A DNA stretch of 64,000 nt from Mycolicibacterium sp. 018/SC-01/001 (lineage in GTDB: Bacteria; Actinomycetota; Actinomycetes; Mycobacteriales; Mycobacteriaceae), in assembly GCF_007096635.1 (NCBI RefSeq), contig NZ_VKAA01000016.1, forward strand, positions 1,719 through 65,718, given 5' to 3'. Below are positions 53,876 through 63,398 of the stretch, piece after piece. Below the pieces are notes generated by a model, which saw only the letters and a list, made by a program, of their open reading frames with translations, did no database searches and was not told where the DNA came from. The position numbers and the translations under genes were made by a program. Position 1 is the stretch's first letter; each line of letters starts with the position of its first letter.

Positions 53876-55204
53876 ATGACACGCCAGATTGCTGTTTTCG
53901 GTACCGGGTATCTCGGTGCAACGCATGCCGCGTGCATGGCCGAACTCGGCCACGATGTTCTCGGCGTCGACATCGACGAAAGCAAGCTGGCTAAGCTCGC
54001 AGCTGGGGAGTTGCCGTTTTACGAGCCAGGCTTGCCGGAGCTCCTGCGACGCAATATTGACGAAGGCCGTCTGCGGTTCACCACCTCTTACCATGAGGCA
54101 GCAGAGTTCGCCGACGTCCACTTTGTCGCGGTGGGGACGCCGCAAAAGCACGGAGAACTCGCCGCGGATTTGCGCTTCGTGGATGGCGTGATCGAGACGC
54201 TCGCACCGCTTCTCACGCGTCCGTCTGTGATCTTTGGCAAGTCCACAGTGCCCGCCGGAACTGCCGCCCGCCTGGGATCCCGCGTGCGCGCGCTCTCGCC
54301 AGCCGGCGACAAGGCTGAACTTGCGTGGAATCCGGAGTTCCTGCGCGAAGGGTACGCGGTCAAGGACACGCTGCACCCCGACCGAATCGTGCTCGGCGTC
54401 GACCGTCAATTCTCAGCAATTGCAGAGGATGTCGCCCGCGACGTCTACTCATCTCAGCTCGAGGAGGCAACTCCCTTCCTGGTTACCGACCTAGCAACAG
54501 CGGAGCTGGTCAAAACCTCGGCGAACGCGTTCCTGGCGACCAAGATCTCGTTCATCAATGCGATTGCTGAAGTGTGTGAAGCCACAGGAGCCGACGTGTC
54601 GGTACTGGCTGACGCAATCGGCCACGATGCGCGCATCGGCAGACGCTTCCTCAATGCCGGCATCGGGTTCGGGGGTGGCTGCCTGCCAAAGGACATCCGC
54701 GCTTTCATCGCGATGGCCGGCGAACTTGGAGCAGGGCAGGCATTCGCACTGCTTCGCGAGGTGGACAGCATCAACATGCGGCGTCGGAACAAGATGGTAG
54801 AGCTCGCGCGGCTCGCGGCGGGAGGTTCGTTCATCGGGTCGCGCGTTGCAGTGTTGGGCGCTGCGTTCAAGCCGGATTCCGACGACGTTCGCGACTCACC
54901 AGCGCTCAACATCGCCGGCCAAATCCAGCTTCAGGGCGCTGCGGTGAGCGTTTTCGACCCTGAAGCGATGCAGAACGCGCGCCAATTGTTCCCAACGCTC
55001 GAGTACGCCCCCGACGTCCAGGTCGCCTGCGACGGCGCCGATGTCGTCATGATCCTCACTGAGTGGAAACAGTTCACGTCGTTGGAACCGAACAGCCTGG
55101 CTAAAGTTGTGCGCCAGCGCACCGTGATCGACGGGCGAAATTGTCTGGATCCAAAAGTTTGGCGTGAAGCGGGTTGGACTTACCGAGGTATTGGCAGACC
55201 CTAG
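53876..55204 (+). CDS. UDP-glucose 6-dehydrogenase
   Basis: The 442-aa protein has F-G-T-G-Y-L-G (Rossmann, residues 8-14), V-A-V-G-T-P, G-K-S-T-V-P-A-G-T, W-N-P-E-F-L-R-E-G, and F-G-G-G-C-L-P-K-D with catalytic Cys269; a K-P-D-S-D-D-V-R-D-S-P motif marks the C-terminal domain. It oxidises UDP-glucose twice to UDP-glucuronate, using NAD+. ATG 53876 has GGAGGGG 11 bases upstream; ATG 53837 is possible but adds nonconserved residues. Presence of this enzyme shows the second polymer probably contains uronic acids. Confidence 0.92.
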   Translation: MTRQIAVFGTGYLGATHAACMAELGHDVLGVDIDESKLAKLAAGELPFYEPGLPELLRRNIDEGRLRFTTSYHEAAEFADVHFVAVGTPQKHGELAADLRFVDGVIETLAPLLTRPSVIFGKSTVPAGTAARLGSRVRALSPAGDKAELAWNPEFLREGYAVKDTLHPDRIVLGVDRQFSAIAEDVARDVYSSQLEEATPFLVTDLATAELVKTSANAFLATKISFINAIAEVCEATGADVSVLADAIGHDARIGRRFLNAGIGFGGGCLPKDIRAFIAMAGELGAGQAFALLREVDSINMRRRNKMVELARLAAGGSFIGSRVAVLGAAFKPDSDDVRDSPALNIAGQIQLQGAAVSVFDPEAMQNARQLFPTLEYAPDVQVACDGADVVMILTEWKQFTSLEPNSLAKVVRQRTVIDGRNCLDPKVWREAGWTYRGIGRP

Positions 55205-55496
55205 ACTATGCCTATTACGGAGATTTGATGATCTCGACGGGTTTCTCGCTTTGGGGGAACGTAATTTGAACCAGTGCCTTACTTCGAACCCGAGTCAGCG
55301 AGGAAGTGTGAGGTCATGAATACCGCCTACGGCGAAATGTTTAGATTTCCGCAATTTGGGCGTGCAACGTCGTTCGGAATGAATGGTGACGGAACTCGGC
55401 CGATGCTTCGACTATATGTCACCATCATGCGATCACTGGGCGCTGAAATGCTGGCGCGCGGAAAGTATTCTCAGCGTTGTGTTAGATGGTGACGCA

Positions 55497-56831
55497 GTGA
55501 GTTTCCCCAAGTCGATGGACGTCGCGCCGACCGATCGTCCACTCCGCATAGCACTGGTATACAGCCGTGTTCCGCTGCCGATGCGGCGTGCCGATCAGAT
55601 GACTGTCGCGCATCTCATCAGTTTCTTCAAGGCACGTGGGCATGCGGTCGATCTTTTTTGCATCAACACCGGAGCATCCGCCACTGAAGGTGACCTCGCC
55701 TGGCTTCGAGAGGCCTGTCGAGAGGTTCATCTATACACATTCGGGAAAATCAGCAGTGTTGCGCGCGCCGTTTTTGGGATACTCAAGAAGCGGCCGCTGC
55801 AAGTGGGCCTTTTCTCACACCCCAAGCAACGACGGGATGTGCGCTCCCGCATTGCAGCGGGCGACTACGACGTCGTCTACACCTACTATTTCCGCAGCGC
55901 GGAAATAACGCGTGACGTTGGCCGCCCAGCCGGTGAATCGCCGACATCGGAGGACCGGCGTCCGGCTACCTTCCTAGCGCTTCAACTTTCACAAACGCTC
56001 AATTCGCGCCGCATCGCAAAGAACGCACCCAACTTCGGGTTGCGCGTGTTCTATGAGATTGAAAGTCGCCTCGTAGCCGCTTATGAATCGCGTATTTGGC
56101 AGAGTTTTACGCACTGCGTTGTAATCGGTTCGCGGGACGTAGAAGAGATCTCCAACACTTGTCGCGCACAGGGTGTGGCGCCGATCGATAATTACGTGTT
56201 CGGTGCGCACGGCACGGATGTCAGCCGCTTCGCCCCGCGCACGGACATCACTGAGCGACCGCACCACATCGTCTTTTCGGGCGTCATGCGCACGCCGACC
56301 AATGTTCATGCCGTTCAGTGGTTCGCCGAGAATGTCTGGCCGGACGTGCGGGTCGCCTTGCCTGACGCGACGTGGACGATCGTCGGTCGCGAGCCGTCCG
56401 CGGAGGTACGGGAACTCGAAAAGGTGCCCGGCGTAACGGTCGCCGGCACCGTGCCCGATCCAGCGGTCTACATGGCCGAGGCAGCCGTCTGCATCAACCC
56501 GATGCAGGCGGGCGGCGGCATGCAGAACAAGCTCATTGAGTATCTCGCGATGGGCAAGGCCATTGTCGCGACACCTGTAGCCAACGAAGGTATCGGCGCC
56601 ACGCCAGGTGAGCACCTGCTGGTTGCTGAAACCGCTGATGATTTCGCAGCGGCAGTAATTGCGCTTCTCGTCGACGCTGGCCGTCGACGTGCGCTCGGCG
56701 CAGCGGGGCGCACGTTCGTTCTCGAGAACTGGACATGGGAGTCGCATTGGCTGCGGCTGGAAGAGAATTTTTATGCAGCGCTTCCTCCTCTGGAGGGTGC
56801 GCGCACTTACAACGGTGGGGGAGTGGCATGA
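55497..56831 (+). CDS. Family 4-type glycosyltransferase (exosortase/EPS-locus type)
   Basis: The ~444-aa protein has a GT-B fold: N-terminal S-R-V-P-L-P-M-R-R-A-D-Q near residue 20, V-F-S-G-V-M-R-T-P-T-N-V-H-A, W-x-I-V-G-R-E-P-S, and N-P-M-Q-A-G-G-G-M-Q-N-K-L-I-E-Y-L-A-M-G-K-A-I-V. The last is typical of EPS glycosyltransferases paired with heparinase-type clusters. The start is unsure: GTG 55497 is used; ATG 55515 is possible. Its TGA overlaps the next ATG (56828), so it opens a tightly packed operon running to the window end. Confidence 0.83.
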   Translation: MSFPKSMDVAPTDRPLRIALVYSRVPLPMRRADQMTVAHLISFFKARGHAVDLFCINTGASATEGDLAWLREACREVHLYTFGKISSVARAVFGILKKRPLQVGLFSHPKQRRDVRSRIAAGDYDVVYTYYFRSAEITRDVGRPAGESPTSEDRRPATFLALQLSQTLNSRRIAKNAPNFGLRVFYEIESRLVAAYESRIWQSFTHCVVIGSRDVEEISNTCRAQGVAPIDNYVFGAHGTDVSRFAPRTDITERPHHIVFSGVMRTPTNVHAVQWFAENVWPDVRVALPDATWTIVGREPSAEVRELEKVPGVTVAGTVPDPAVYMAEAAVCINPMQAGGGMQNKLIEYLAMGKAIVATPVANEGIGATPGEHLLVAETADDFAAAVIALLVDAGRRRALGAAGRTFVLENWTWESHWLRLEENFYAALPPLEGARTYNGGGVA

Positions 56832-59002
56832 AACAAGTTGTCCAGAACGCGCGCGGCGGAAAGCTGTCCCTGAAGTCCGTGCCGGCACCGGGAATCGCCC
56901 GCAACAGCGTGTTGATCAAGACGCATTGCTCGCTGATCTCGGCGGGCACTGAACGTCAGATGGTCGGCTTTGCCCAATCGAGTTTGGTCGCCAAGGCGCG
57001 GGCACGCCCCGACCTCGTACGTAAGGTTGTGGACAAGGTTCGCCGCGACGGGCCCATGGCCACTCTCAAATCGGTGACGGCGCGGCTCGACGAAGCACTG
57101 CCGCTGGGGTATTCGGTTGCCGGTGAGGTCGTCGAGGTGGGCGCGGGGCTGGAAGGTGTTTACCAAATCGGCCAAACGGTCGCGGGCGCGGGTATCGGTT
57201 TGGCCAATCATTCCGAATACAACCTTGTTCCGGAGAACTTGGTCGTTCCTGTTCCTGAGGATGTGACGCCTGAGGAAGCCTGTTTCACGACTCTGGGTTC
57301 TATCGCACTCCATTCCGTCCGCTTGGTCGAGCCGCAGCTCGGCGATGTGGTTGCTGTTCTAGGTGCAGGTCTGGTCGGACAACTCTGCTCGCAATTCGCT
57401 CGCCTTGCGGGCGCGCGCGTCATCGTCCTCGACTTCAATGCCAACCGGCTCGAACTCGCCAAATCTCTTGGCGCCGAGGCAACTATCCAGCTTGGCGTGG
57501 GCAACCCGACTGAAGCGATGCTCGACCTTACACGTGGGATCGGTTGCGACAGCGTGCTGATTGCGGCTGCCACGCCGACAAGCGAACCATTCGAAACAGC
57601 AGCAGAAATCGCGCGTGACCGGGCTACGGTCTGCCTCGTGGGCATCACGGGCACCGAATTCCCATACCGGCCCTACATGCAAAAAGAACTCAGAGTGCTG
57701 GTCTCACGTTCTTATGGGCCGGGGCGTTACGACCGCGATTACGAAAACAAGCATGAGAAGTATCCGTTGGGCTACGTCCGCTGGACCGAGCACGAGAATC
57801 TTCGTGAGGTTGCGCGGCTTATGTCGCCGTCGCTACCGAATCGGCTGAACGTGCAGCCTCTGATCTCACATCGCTTTGCATTCGATGATTCCGAGAATGC
57901 CTACGGTTTGGTGATGGAGGGGAAGGAACCGCACCTGGGTGTGGTGCTGGAATACGGTAGAGGAGCGCTCCCCGACGACCGGCGCGATCTGGCCCTGACG
58001 GGCAAGGGCAGGGCGCCCACCGGCACTGCTATTGGGGCTGTCGGAGCCGGTAACTTCGGAAAGACGATGATTTTGCCCGCGCTTCAGGCAGATTCCCGTA
58101 TCCAGCTGAAGACACTAGTGACGAGTCGCGGTGTGTCCGCGGAAGGCACGGGCATAAAGTTCGGGTTCTCCACGGCATCTACCGACATGGCATCGGTGTT
58201 GAGCGACCCGGACATCGCAGGGGTCGTCATCACCACGCCACACTCCACCCACGCCGCGATGGTTCGAAAAGTTCTGCAGGCCGGCAAGAGCGTCTTCGTA
58301 GAAAAGCCGCTCGCGCTGAGTCACGAGGAGCTGGAAAGCGTCGTGGAAGCACGCAACGCCTCGGACGGCTTTGTCACGGTGGGCTTCAACCGCCGCTTCG
58401 CGCCATACGTGCAGGATATGAAGAATTTTATGGACACCAAAGCGGGGCGAACGGTGGTCAACATCCGCGTCAACGCCGGCCAGCTACCGCCAGAGAGTTG
58501 GCAGCGCGATGCCGACGAGGGGCAGGGACGCATCTTGGGCGAAATATGCCACTTCATCGATCTGGCTATGGATTTGGTCGATGCGCCGCTGCTTTCGGTT
58601 TCCGCCACCGCAGCAGAGGCAGTGCGGGGACTCTGCGAAGATCTGAGCGTCGCCCTCCGCTTCGCGGACGGCAGTCTGGCCAACATCGTCTACACAGCGC
58701 TAGGTGACACCAGCTTCAGCAAGGAACTGATCGAGGTCTACAAGGGCGCCGCGGTCTGCCAGATTGAGAACTTCCGCGAATTCACAACGGTCGTCGATGG
58801 GAAGAGTTCCACTAAGAAGACGATGGCGCAGGACAAAGGCCATAACGCTCAAATCAAGGCATGGGTCGGCGGTGTGCTCGCCGGCGTACCGCCGGTTGAC
58901 GAGCAATCGCTTGTCGATTCGAGCCTCGCGACGATCCTGGTGCTGGACTCGCTCCGCCTTGGCCGCCCGGTCGACTTCGGGGAAGCCTCGTCCGGCGCCT
59001 GA
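56828..59002 (+). CDS. Bi-domain oxidoreductase: zinc-type dehydrogenase fused to Gfo/Idh/MocA dehydrogenase
   Basis: The 724-aa protein is a natural fusion. Residues ~1-375 form an MDR/alcohol dehydrogenase-like part (I-S-A-G-T-E-R near 38, Rossmann L-G-A-G-L-V-G ~178-184). Residues ~400-715 are Gfo/Idh/MocA type (G-A-V-G-A-G-N-F-G-K ~403-412, E-K-P-L-A-L ~492 with catalytic Lys, G-E-I-C-H-F-I-D). This fusion recurs next to heparinase II/III genes in proteobacterial exopolysaccharide clusters, where it probably reshapes a nucleotide- or lipid-linked sugar. It starts in a four-base overlap with the glycosyltransferase and ends one base before the next gene's ATG. Substrate unknown. Confidence 0.88.
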   Translation: MKQVVQNARGGKLSLKSVPAPGIARNSVLIKTHCSLISAGTERQMVGFAQSSLVAKARARPDLVRKVVDKVRRDGPMATLKSVTARLDEALPLGYSVAGEVVEVGAGLEGVYQIGQTVAGAGIGLANHSEYNLVPENLVVPVPEDVTPEEACFTTLGSIALHSVRLVEPQLGDVVAVLGAGLVGQLCSQFARLAGARVIVLDFNANRLELAKSLGAEATIQLGVGNPTEAMLDLTRGIGCDSVLIAAATPTSEPFETAAEIARDRATVCLVGITGTEFPYRPYMQKELRVLVSRSYGPGRYDRDYENKHEKYPLGYVRWTEHENLREVARLMSPSLPNRLNVQPLISHRFAFDDSENAYGLVMEGKEPHLGVVLEYGRGALPDDRRDLALTGKGRAPTGTAIGAVGAGNFGKTMILPALQADSRIQLKTLVTSRGVSAEGTGIKFGFSTASTDMASVLSDPDIAGVVITTPHSTHAAMVRKVLQAGKSVFVEKPLALSHEELESVVEARNASDGFVTVGFNRRFAPYVQDMKNFMDTKAGRTVVNIRVNAGQLPPESWQRDADEGQGRILGEICHFIDLAMDLVDAPLLSVSATAAEAVRGLCEDLSVALRFADGSLANIVYTALGDTSFSKELIEVYKGAAVCQIENFREFTTVVDGKSSTKKTMAQDKGHNAQIKAWVGGVLAGVPPVDEQSLVDSSLATILVLDSLRLGRPVDFGEASSGA

Positions 59003-59003
59003 T

Positions 59004-60803
59004 ATGGATGCTGGACGCGTACTCCGAACAACACGGCATTTGACGGCAGAGCAATGGCTCTATCGTTTCATCTGCCGGGGCAAGTTTGTGGCGATGGAGA
59101 AAATGCCCGCATTAGCTGCGCGGAGATTCGGCAAGGCCGCCCAAGCAGTGCCGCTGCCCGATCCGGCAACACCAGAATTGGCCGCGGTCAGTGCTCATGT
59201 TCGCCAGCTTCAGCATGCAGTGCATGGCACATGGGTCAGGGATGTGCCCCAGGGTCGATTCACCTTACTCAACCAAACGATCGATTTCGGGAGCCTCGAG
59301 CAGATTGAGTGGAGGCGCGAACTCGGTGAGAGAAACAACCGCCTGTGGCGCATGAACCTTTCATACATGGGTTACTTGGTCCCACTGTTCGAGTATGACG
59401 CGCGGTCCGCATTGCCCGTCGCCCAATCTCTCCTGGCCAGCATGGCGCACCAGAATCCCTGGTCCTCTGCAGGCATTTTCCGCGACGTATGGCACCCCTA
59501 CTCGGTGTCTCATCGCGTCATCAATCTGCTGGCCTGCTTGCGCTTGCTTCACGAACAGGCTCCCGAACTCGCGCAAGAAGCGAAACTTCTGACGGATGAG
59601 ATCCGGCTCGGAGGCGCCTTTATTCTGGGCAATCTGGAGCGCGATCTCCAATACAACCATCTGCTCAAAAACTACGTCTGCCTTGCCGCCATCGCATCCG
59701 CAACACCGCGAAGTGGTTTCGCGCGCGCTGTGCTAACCGGTACCAGGGCATCCATCGAGCAGCAGTTCCTGCTCGATGGCGGGCAAGCGGAGCGCGCGCC
59801 GATGTATCACATCCTTTCACTACTCGACTTGCGGATCCTCCGTGACAGTGGTTCCCTCGCATCCGACACGCAGCCGATTGTCGAGAAAGCAACCGCAGCA
59901 TGCGAATTGGCGGTCTCCGCTATGGTCCATCCCGACGGCGAGGTCGCCCTGTTCAACGACAGTTGGCTGGGTGAAGGACCGCCAGCCGTCGAGGCCGTTC
60001 CCGGTCTGGAATTGACGCCTGAACGGCCGGTGCGATGTGTACTGCCCGATGCTGGCTACGTCCGACTGGCTTCCGGCGGCGACAGCGTGGTCATGGACTT
60101 CGGTCCGTGCGGGCCAGACGACAATCCCGGCCACGCCCACGCGGATTTTCTCTCGCTGGAGCTTTCGGTGTCGGGTCGGCGCCTGCTTGTCGATACTGGT
60201 GTACCGACCTACTCGGAGGGCGAACAACGTGATCTGTCGCGTTCCGCGGCTGCCCATAACGGCCCGATCCGCACGGGCCTTGAGCCGATCGAATTCTGGG
60301 GGTCATTTCGAGTCGGCCATCGCGGCTACGCCTATGCGCTTCCAGTCGCCGATGAGATGAGCTTCGCTGCGTGGCAGGACGGCTACATGGGATACGGCAC
60401 TGCGGTGGCGCGGGCGATTCGCCTGATACCGGGACGCGGTCTACTGGTCTGCGACGTGTGGGCGGGCGCTCCCACCGGCACGGCGATGACTCATTTCCTG
60501 GTGTCTGGCGAATGGCGAATCGAAGGCCATGTTGCGCACCTCGATGGTGCGACCGCCCGGTTGCAGGCGATGAGGGGCACGCTCGCGGCGTTCGAGCCGG
60601 CGGAGCATTGGCTGCGTTTCGGCCAAGCCCGCGCAGCACAGCGAACAACACTCACGCCCGCGCCGGTGCGGGATCTGCAGGTGGCAAGCCTGTGGATCGG
60701 CTGGGGTGAGCCCGCTGACGTGCCGCTCGACGAGGAAAAACAACTGCGCGAAACTTTGATTGAAGCTTTTGCCGAAACCCCTCAAGTGAGAAGGATTCTC
60801 TGA
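59004..60803 (+). CDS. Heparinase II/III-family protein (polysaccharide lyase-like)
   Basis: The 599-aa protein has an N-terminal alpha-toroid part (N-L-E-R-D-L-Q-Y-N-H-L-L-K-N-Y, ~residues 211-225) and a C-terminal beta-sandwich with G-H-A-H-A-D-F-L-S-L-E-L-S (~373-385) holding the metal and catalytic His, as in heparinase II/III. The family cleaves uronic-acid polysaccharides by beta-elimination. There is no clear signal peptide, as in related EPS-locus members. ATG 59004 fits the frame and lies one base past the previous stop. With UDP-glucose dehydrogenase present, it may trim or edit the uronate polymer. Confidence 0.85.
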   Translation: MDAGRVLRTTRHLTAEQWLYRFICRGKFVAMEKMPALAARRFGKAAQAVPLPDPATPELAAVSAHVRQLQHAVHGTWVRDVPQGRFTLLNQTIDFGSLEQIEWRRELGERNNRLWRMNLSYMGYLVPLFEYDARSALPVAQSLLASMAHQNPWSSAGIFRDVWHPYSVSHRVINLLACLRLLHEQAPELAQEAKLLTDEIRLGGAFILGNLERDLQYNHLLKNYVCLAAIASATPRSGFARAVLTGTRASIEQQFLLDGGQAERAPMYHILSLLDLRILRDSGSLASDTQPIVEKATAACELAVSAMVHPDGEVALFNDSWLGEGPPAVEAVPGLELTPERPVRCVLPDAGYVRLASGGDSVVMDFGPCGPDDNPGHAHADFLSLELSVSGRRLLVDTGVPTYSEGEQRDLSRSAAAHNGPIRTGLEPIEFWGSFRVGHRGYAYALPVADEMSFAAWQDGYMGYGTAVARAIRLIPGRGLLVCDVWAGAPTGTAMTHFLVSGEWRIEGHVAHLDGATARLQAMRGTLAAFEPAEHWLRFGQARAAQRTTLTPAPVRDLQVASLWIGWGEPADVPLDEEKQLRETLIEAFAETPQVRRIL

Positions 60804-60804
60804 C

Positions 60805-61485
60805 ATGCGCGGCACATCCAAGAGCGCGGCCATCATCCAGATCGCGATCATGCCGTTCCCATGGGTGCTCCGGCGCCGGCTGCTTGTCGGACTGTTCGGC
60901 TTTCGTATTCACCCCAGTGCACGAATCGGGTTCTCCTTCGTCCTCGCGGACCGCGTGGAGTTGGGCGAGGGGGCGCTCATCAAAACTCTGACCATGATCA
61001 AAGGGATGAGCGAGTTGACTGTTGGACCAAGAGGCCGCATCGGCAATCTGAACTGGATCACGGGCCTACCCAGCGACCCGAACTTTTTTCGCGAAGAGCC
61101 TGAACGGGTTTCAGCGCTGGTCGTGGGCGAGGATGCCTCGATAACCAACCGCCATCTGCTCGACTGCACCAACAGAATAACGATCGGTCGCTTCGCCACC
61201 ATCGGTGGTTTCCGCTCGCAATTCATCACCCACAGCATTGATATCGGCCCCAATCGCCAAAGCAGTCTCCCGATCGAGGTCGGCGATTATTGCTTCACAG
61301 GAACCGGAGTGATCCTGCTCAAGGGCTCGGTGCTCGGGTCGCGCTGTGTATTGGGCGCTGGTTCGATGCTTCGGGGGCAGTTCCGCGAAGAATACAAGCT
61401 GATTTCGGGCAATCCTGCCAGGCCGGTACGAGATCTCGATCCGTCATCGAGTTATTTTCATCGCTCTCAAGGCAGGGTCCATTGA
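60805..61485 (+). CDS. Hexapeptide-repeat acyltransferase (LbetaH)
   Basis: The 226-aa protein has a basic hydrophobic N-terminus and a left-handed beta-helix with hexapeptide repeats (I-G-F-S-F-V-L-A-D, I-T-I-G-R-F-A-T-I-G, F-T-G-T-G-V-I-L-L-K-G-S-V-L-G), ending L-I-S-G-N-P-A-R-P-V, the usual end of sugar O-acetyltransferases. It would acetylate a sugar of the repeat unit in the cytosol. ATG 60805 follows the previous stop by one base. Confidence 0.85.
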   Translation: MRGTSKSAAIIQIAIMPFPWVLRRRLLVGLFGFRIHPSARIGFSFVLADRVELGEGALIKTLTMIKGMSELTVGPRGRIGNLNWITGLPSDPNFFREEPERVSALVVGEDASITNRHLLDCTNRITIGRFATIGGFRSQFITHSIDIGPNRQSSLPIEVGDYCFTGTGVILLKGSVLGSRCVLGAGSMLRGQFREEYKLISGNPARPVRDLDPSSSYFHRSQGRVH

Positions 61486-61561
61486 CGAAGCACACGGAAC
61501 CTGTGTTGCAACACGCGGCTCGGTCTGCAGCCGAGACTGCCCAGACAGTTGGGTGTACGCG

Positions 61562-62122
61562 ATGAAGGAATACCGCATCCAGGATCTGTCACGCTTCGAG
61601 AATCCGCCGGGCTTTCGCGGACGACCCAAACCGGTGGTGGCGATGTGGTGGATAGTCGACGCATTGCTTTTCCGTCCGTCGCCGGCTCCGCTCTACGGAT
61701 GGCGTCGATTTCTGCTGCGCTGTTTCGGCGCCCGCATCGGAAAGGGCGCGCGGATCAAGCCGACAGCACGGATCACTTACCCGTGGAAGGTGGCGATTGG
61801 TGACTACTGTTGGATCGGGCAGCGCGTGGAGCTGTACTCGCTCGGGCCGATCACAATTGGCGACAACGTTTGCATTTCTCAAGACGCTTATCTGTGCGCA
61901 GGCGACCATGATCGTACGAACGTAGCGTTCACGATCCGCTCCTTCCCGATTGTGGTCGAGGATGAGGTCTGGATCGCCTCGCAATCCTTTGTCATGCCCG
62001 GCGTGACGATCGGCAAGGGCGCTGTTGTAGCGGTCAGATCACTCGTCACCAAAGATGTGGATCCGGGAATGCTCGTTGCCGGCCAACCGGCGCATGTTCT
62101 CGGGCCCCGCACCGCCTCATGA
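61562..62122 (+). CDS. WcaF-like hexapeptide O-acetyltransferase
   Basis: The 186-aa protein shows A-R-I-G-K-G-A-R-I-K-P (first coil), I-G-D-Y-C-W-I-G-Q, S-Q-D-A-Y-L-C-A-G-D-H-D with catalytic His, V-W-I-A-S-Q-S-F-V-M-P-G-V-T-I-G and a G-Q-P-A ending. These match WcaF, the colanic-acid acetyltransferase. GTG 61553 would add three residues. It follows the first hexapeptide gene by 76 bases in the same operon and likely acetylates another position. Confidence 0.85.
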   Translation: MKEYRIQDLSRFENPPGFRGRPKPVVAMWWIVDALLFRPSPAPLYGWRRFLLRCFGARIGKGARIKPTARITYPWKVAIGDYCWIGQRVELYSLGPITIGDNVCISQDAYLCAGDHDRTNVAFTIRSFPIVVEDEVWIASQSFVMPGVTIGKGAVVAVRSLVTKDVDPGMLVAGQPAHVLGPRTAS

Positions 62123-62206
62123 GTCGGACATCAGTCGATTCCAATCGGTGGCGCATCGTGCATGACAGTCGCGGACAGAGCCGGTACGCCAATGGAGGAA
62201 CGTGCA

Positions 62207-63349
62207 ATGAGCCATGAGGCAACAGCGAGTGGGGAGCCGCCTCAGTGTGTCGTTCTTGGTCCTTTTCCGCCGCCGGTTACTGGAGCTGCCAAGAACACGC
62301 AGAACATGCTTGACGCGTTGCTCACCAATGGGGTTCGCGCCGAGGGGATATCGACTGCCGTAGCGCTCAAGCGGGAAAGCTCTGGCCTGACCTACCATTT
62401 CCAGAGGTTCGGTCGAATTCTCGGCGTAGTCGGTGCGTTGTTTCGGGCCCGCAATCGGTCGGGGATGCTTTATATCGTGCCTGACGCGGGGCTCGGCACG
62501 TGGTACACCGTGATCTACGCAGTCATCGGCGTACTGACGTTTCGACGAATTGTCTTCCACCACCGTAGCTTTCTCTACATCACCCGCCCTTCGCCGGCGA
62601 TGCGTTTGCTGGTCCGGCTGACGCGGCGGAAGGCATTGCACGTGTTCCTTTCGGACAATATGAGGCAGTCCTTCGCGGCCTGCTACAAGCCCCTCGACAC
62701 GGCCGTGGCAGGCAACGCCTGCTTCGTCCAGAAGGAGCTTGCGGAATGCGAGGTGCCACCGCATGGCAACACCATTACTATCGGCCATCTCAGCAATCTC
62801 CGTCGCAATAAGGGTTTCTTCGCCGCCGCCGACACCTTCGAACGCCTCGCGGACGACGGACTGCCAGTGCGTTTGCATCTCGCGGGCCCTATCACGGAGC
62901 AAGAGGTCGAACCGCGCCTCCAGGCTCTGAAGGCGAGATTCGGAGCTCGGGTTCAGTGGTGCGGCCCGGTTTCGGGAGATGCCAAAGTTGCTTTCTATCG
63001 CGGCCTCGACGTGTTCCTATTCGCGACAACGCACCCGCAAGAGGCCCAACCCAACGTGGTCTACGAGGCGCTTGCTGCTGGTATACCAGTGTTAGCAACA
63101 CCACGCGCCTGCATCCCCGAAATGCTCGTCGATGGCAGCGGTGCCTGCTCGCCGACGGAGGAGGAGTTCGTGGATTTCGCAGTCGAGGCGATCCGCACCA
63201 TGTCGTTCGACTCTGCGGACAGAGATCGGCGACGACGGGCCATCCTGGCTCAGTTGGCAGAAGATGTTCAGCGTTCACAGCATCAGTACAAGGAACTGCT
63301 ACGGACCATGGGTGTGCTGGTCGAGCGGTTGAGCTTGCCATGGCTGTGA
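62207..63349 (+). CDS. Family 4 glycosyltransferase
   Basis: The 380-aa protein has a short N-terminal lead, L-G-P-F-P-P-P-V-T-G-A-A-K-N-T (acceptor loop), I-G-H-L-S-N-L-R-R-N-K-G, L-H-L-A-G-P-I-T, and T-H-P-Q-E-A-Q-P-N-V-V-Y-E-A-L-A-A-G-I-P-V (donor site, E-x7-E type). ATG 62207 is chosen because GGAGGAA ends six bases upstream; the open frame to 62162 is not needed. It should add a sugar in the second polymer's repeat unit. Confidence 0.87.
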   Translation: MSHEATASGEPPQCVVLGPFPPPVTGAAKNTQNMLDALLTNGVRAEGISTAVALKRESSGLTYHFQRFGRILGVVGALFRARNRSGMLYIVPDAGLGTWYTVIYAVIGVLTFRRIVFHHRSFLYITRPSPAMRLLVRLTRRKALHVFLSDNMRQSFAACYKPLDTAVAGNACFVQKELAECEVPPHGNTITIGHLSNLRRNKGFFAAADTFERLADDGLPVRLHLAGPITEQEVEPRLQALKARFGARVQWCGPVSGDAKVAFYRGLDVFLFATTHPQEAQPNVVYEALAAGIPVLATPRACIPEMLVDGSGACSPTEEEFVDFAVEAIRTMSFDSADRDRRRRAILAQLAEDVQRSQHQYKELLRTMGVLVERLSLPWL

Positions 63350-63398
63350 TGACGCGCGGGCCTTCCGCAATCCGACAAGACACCACTGGAATTGGCGA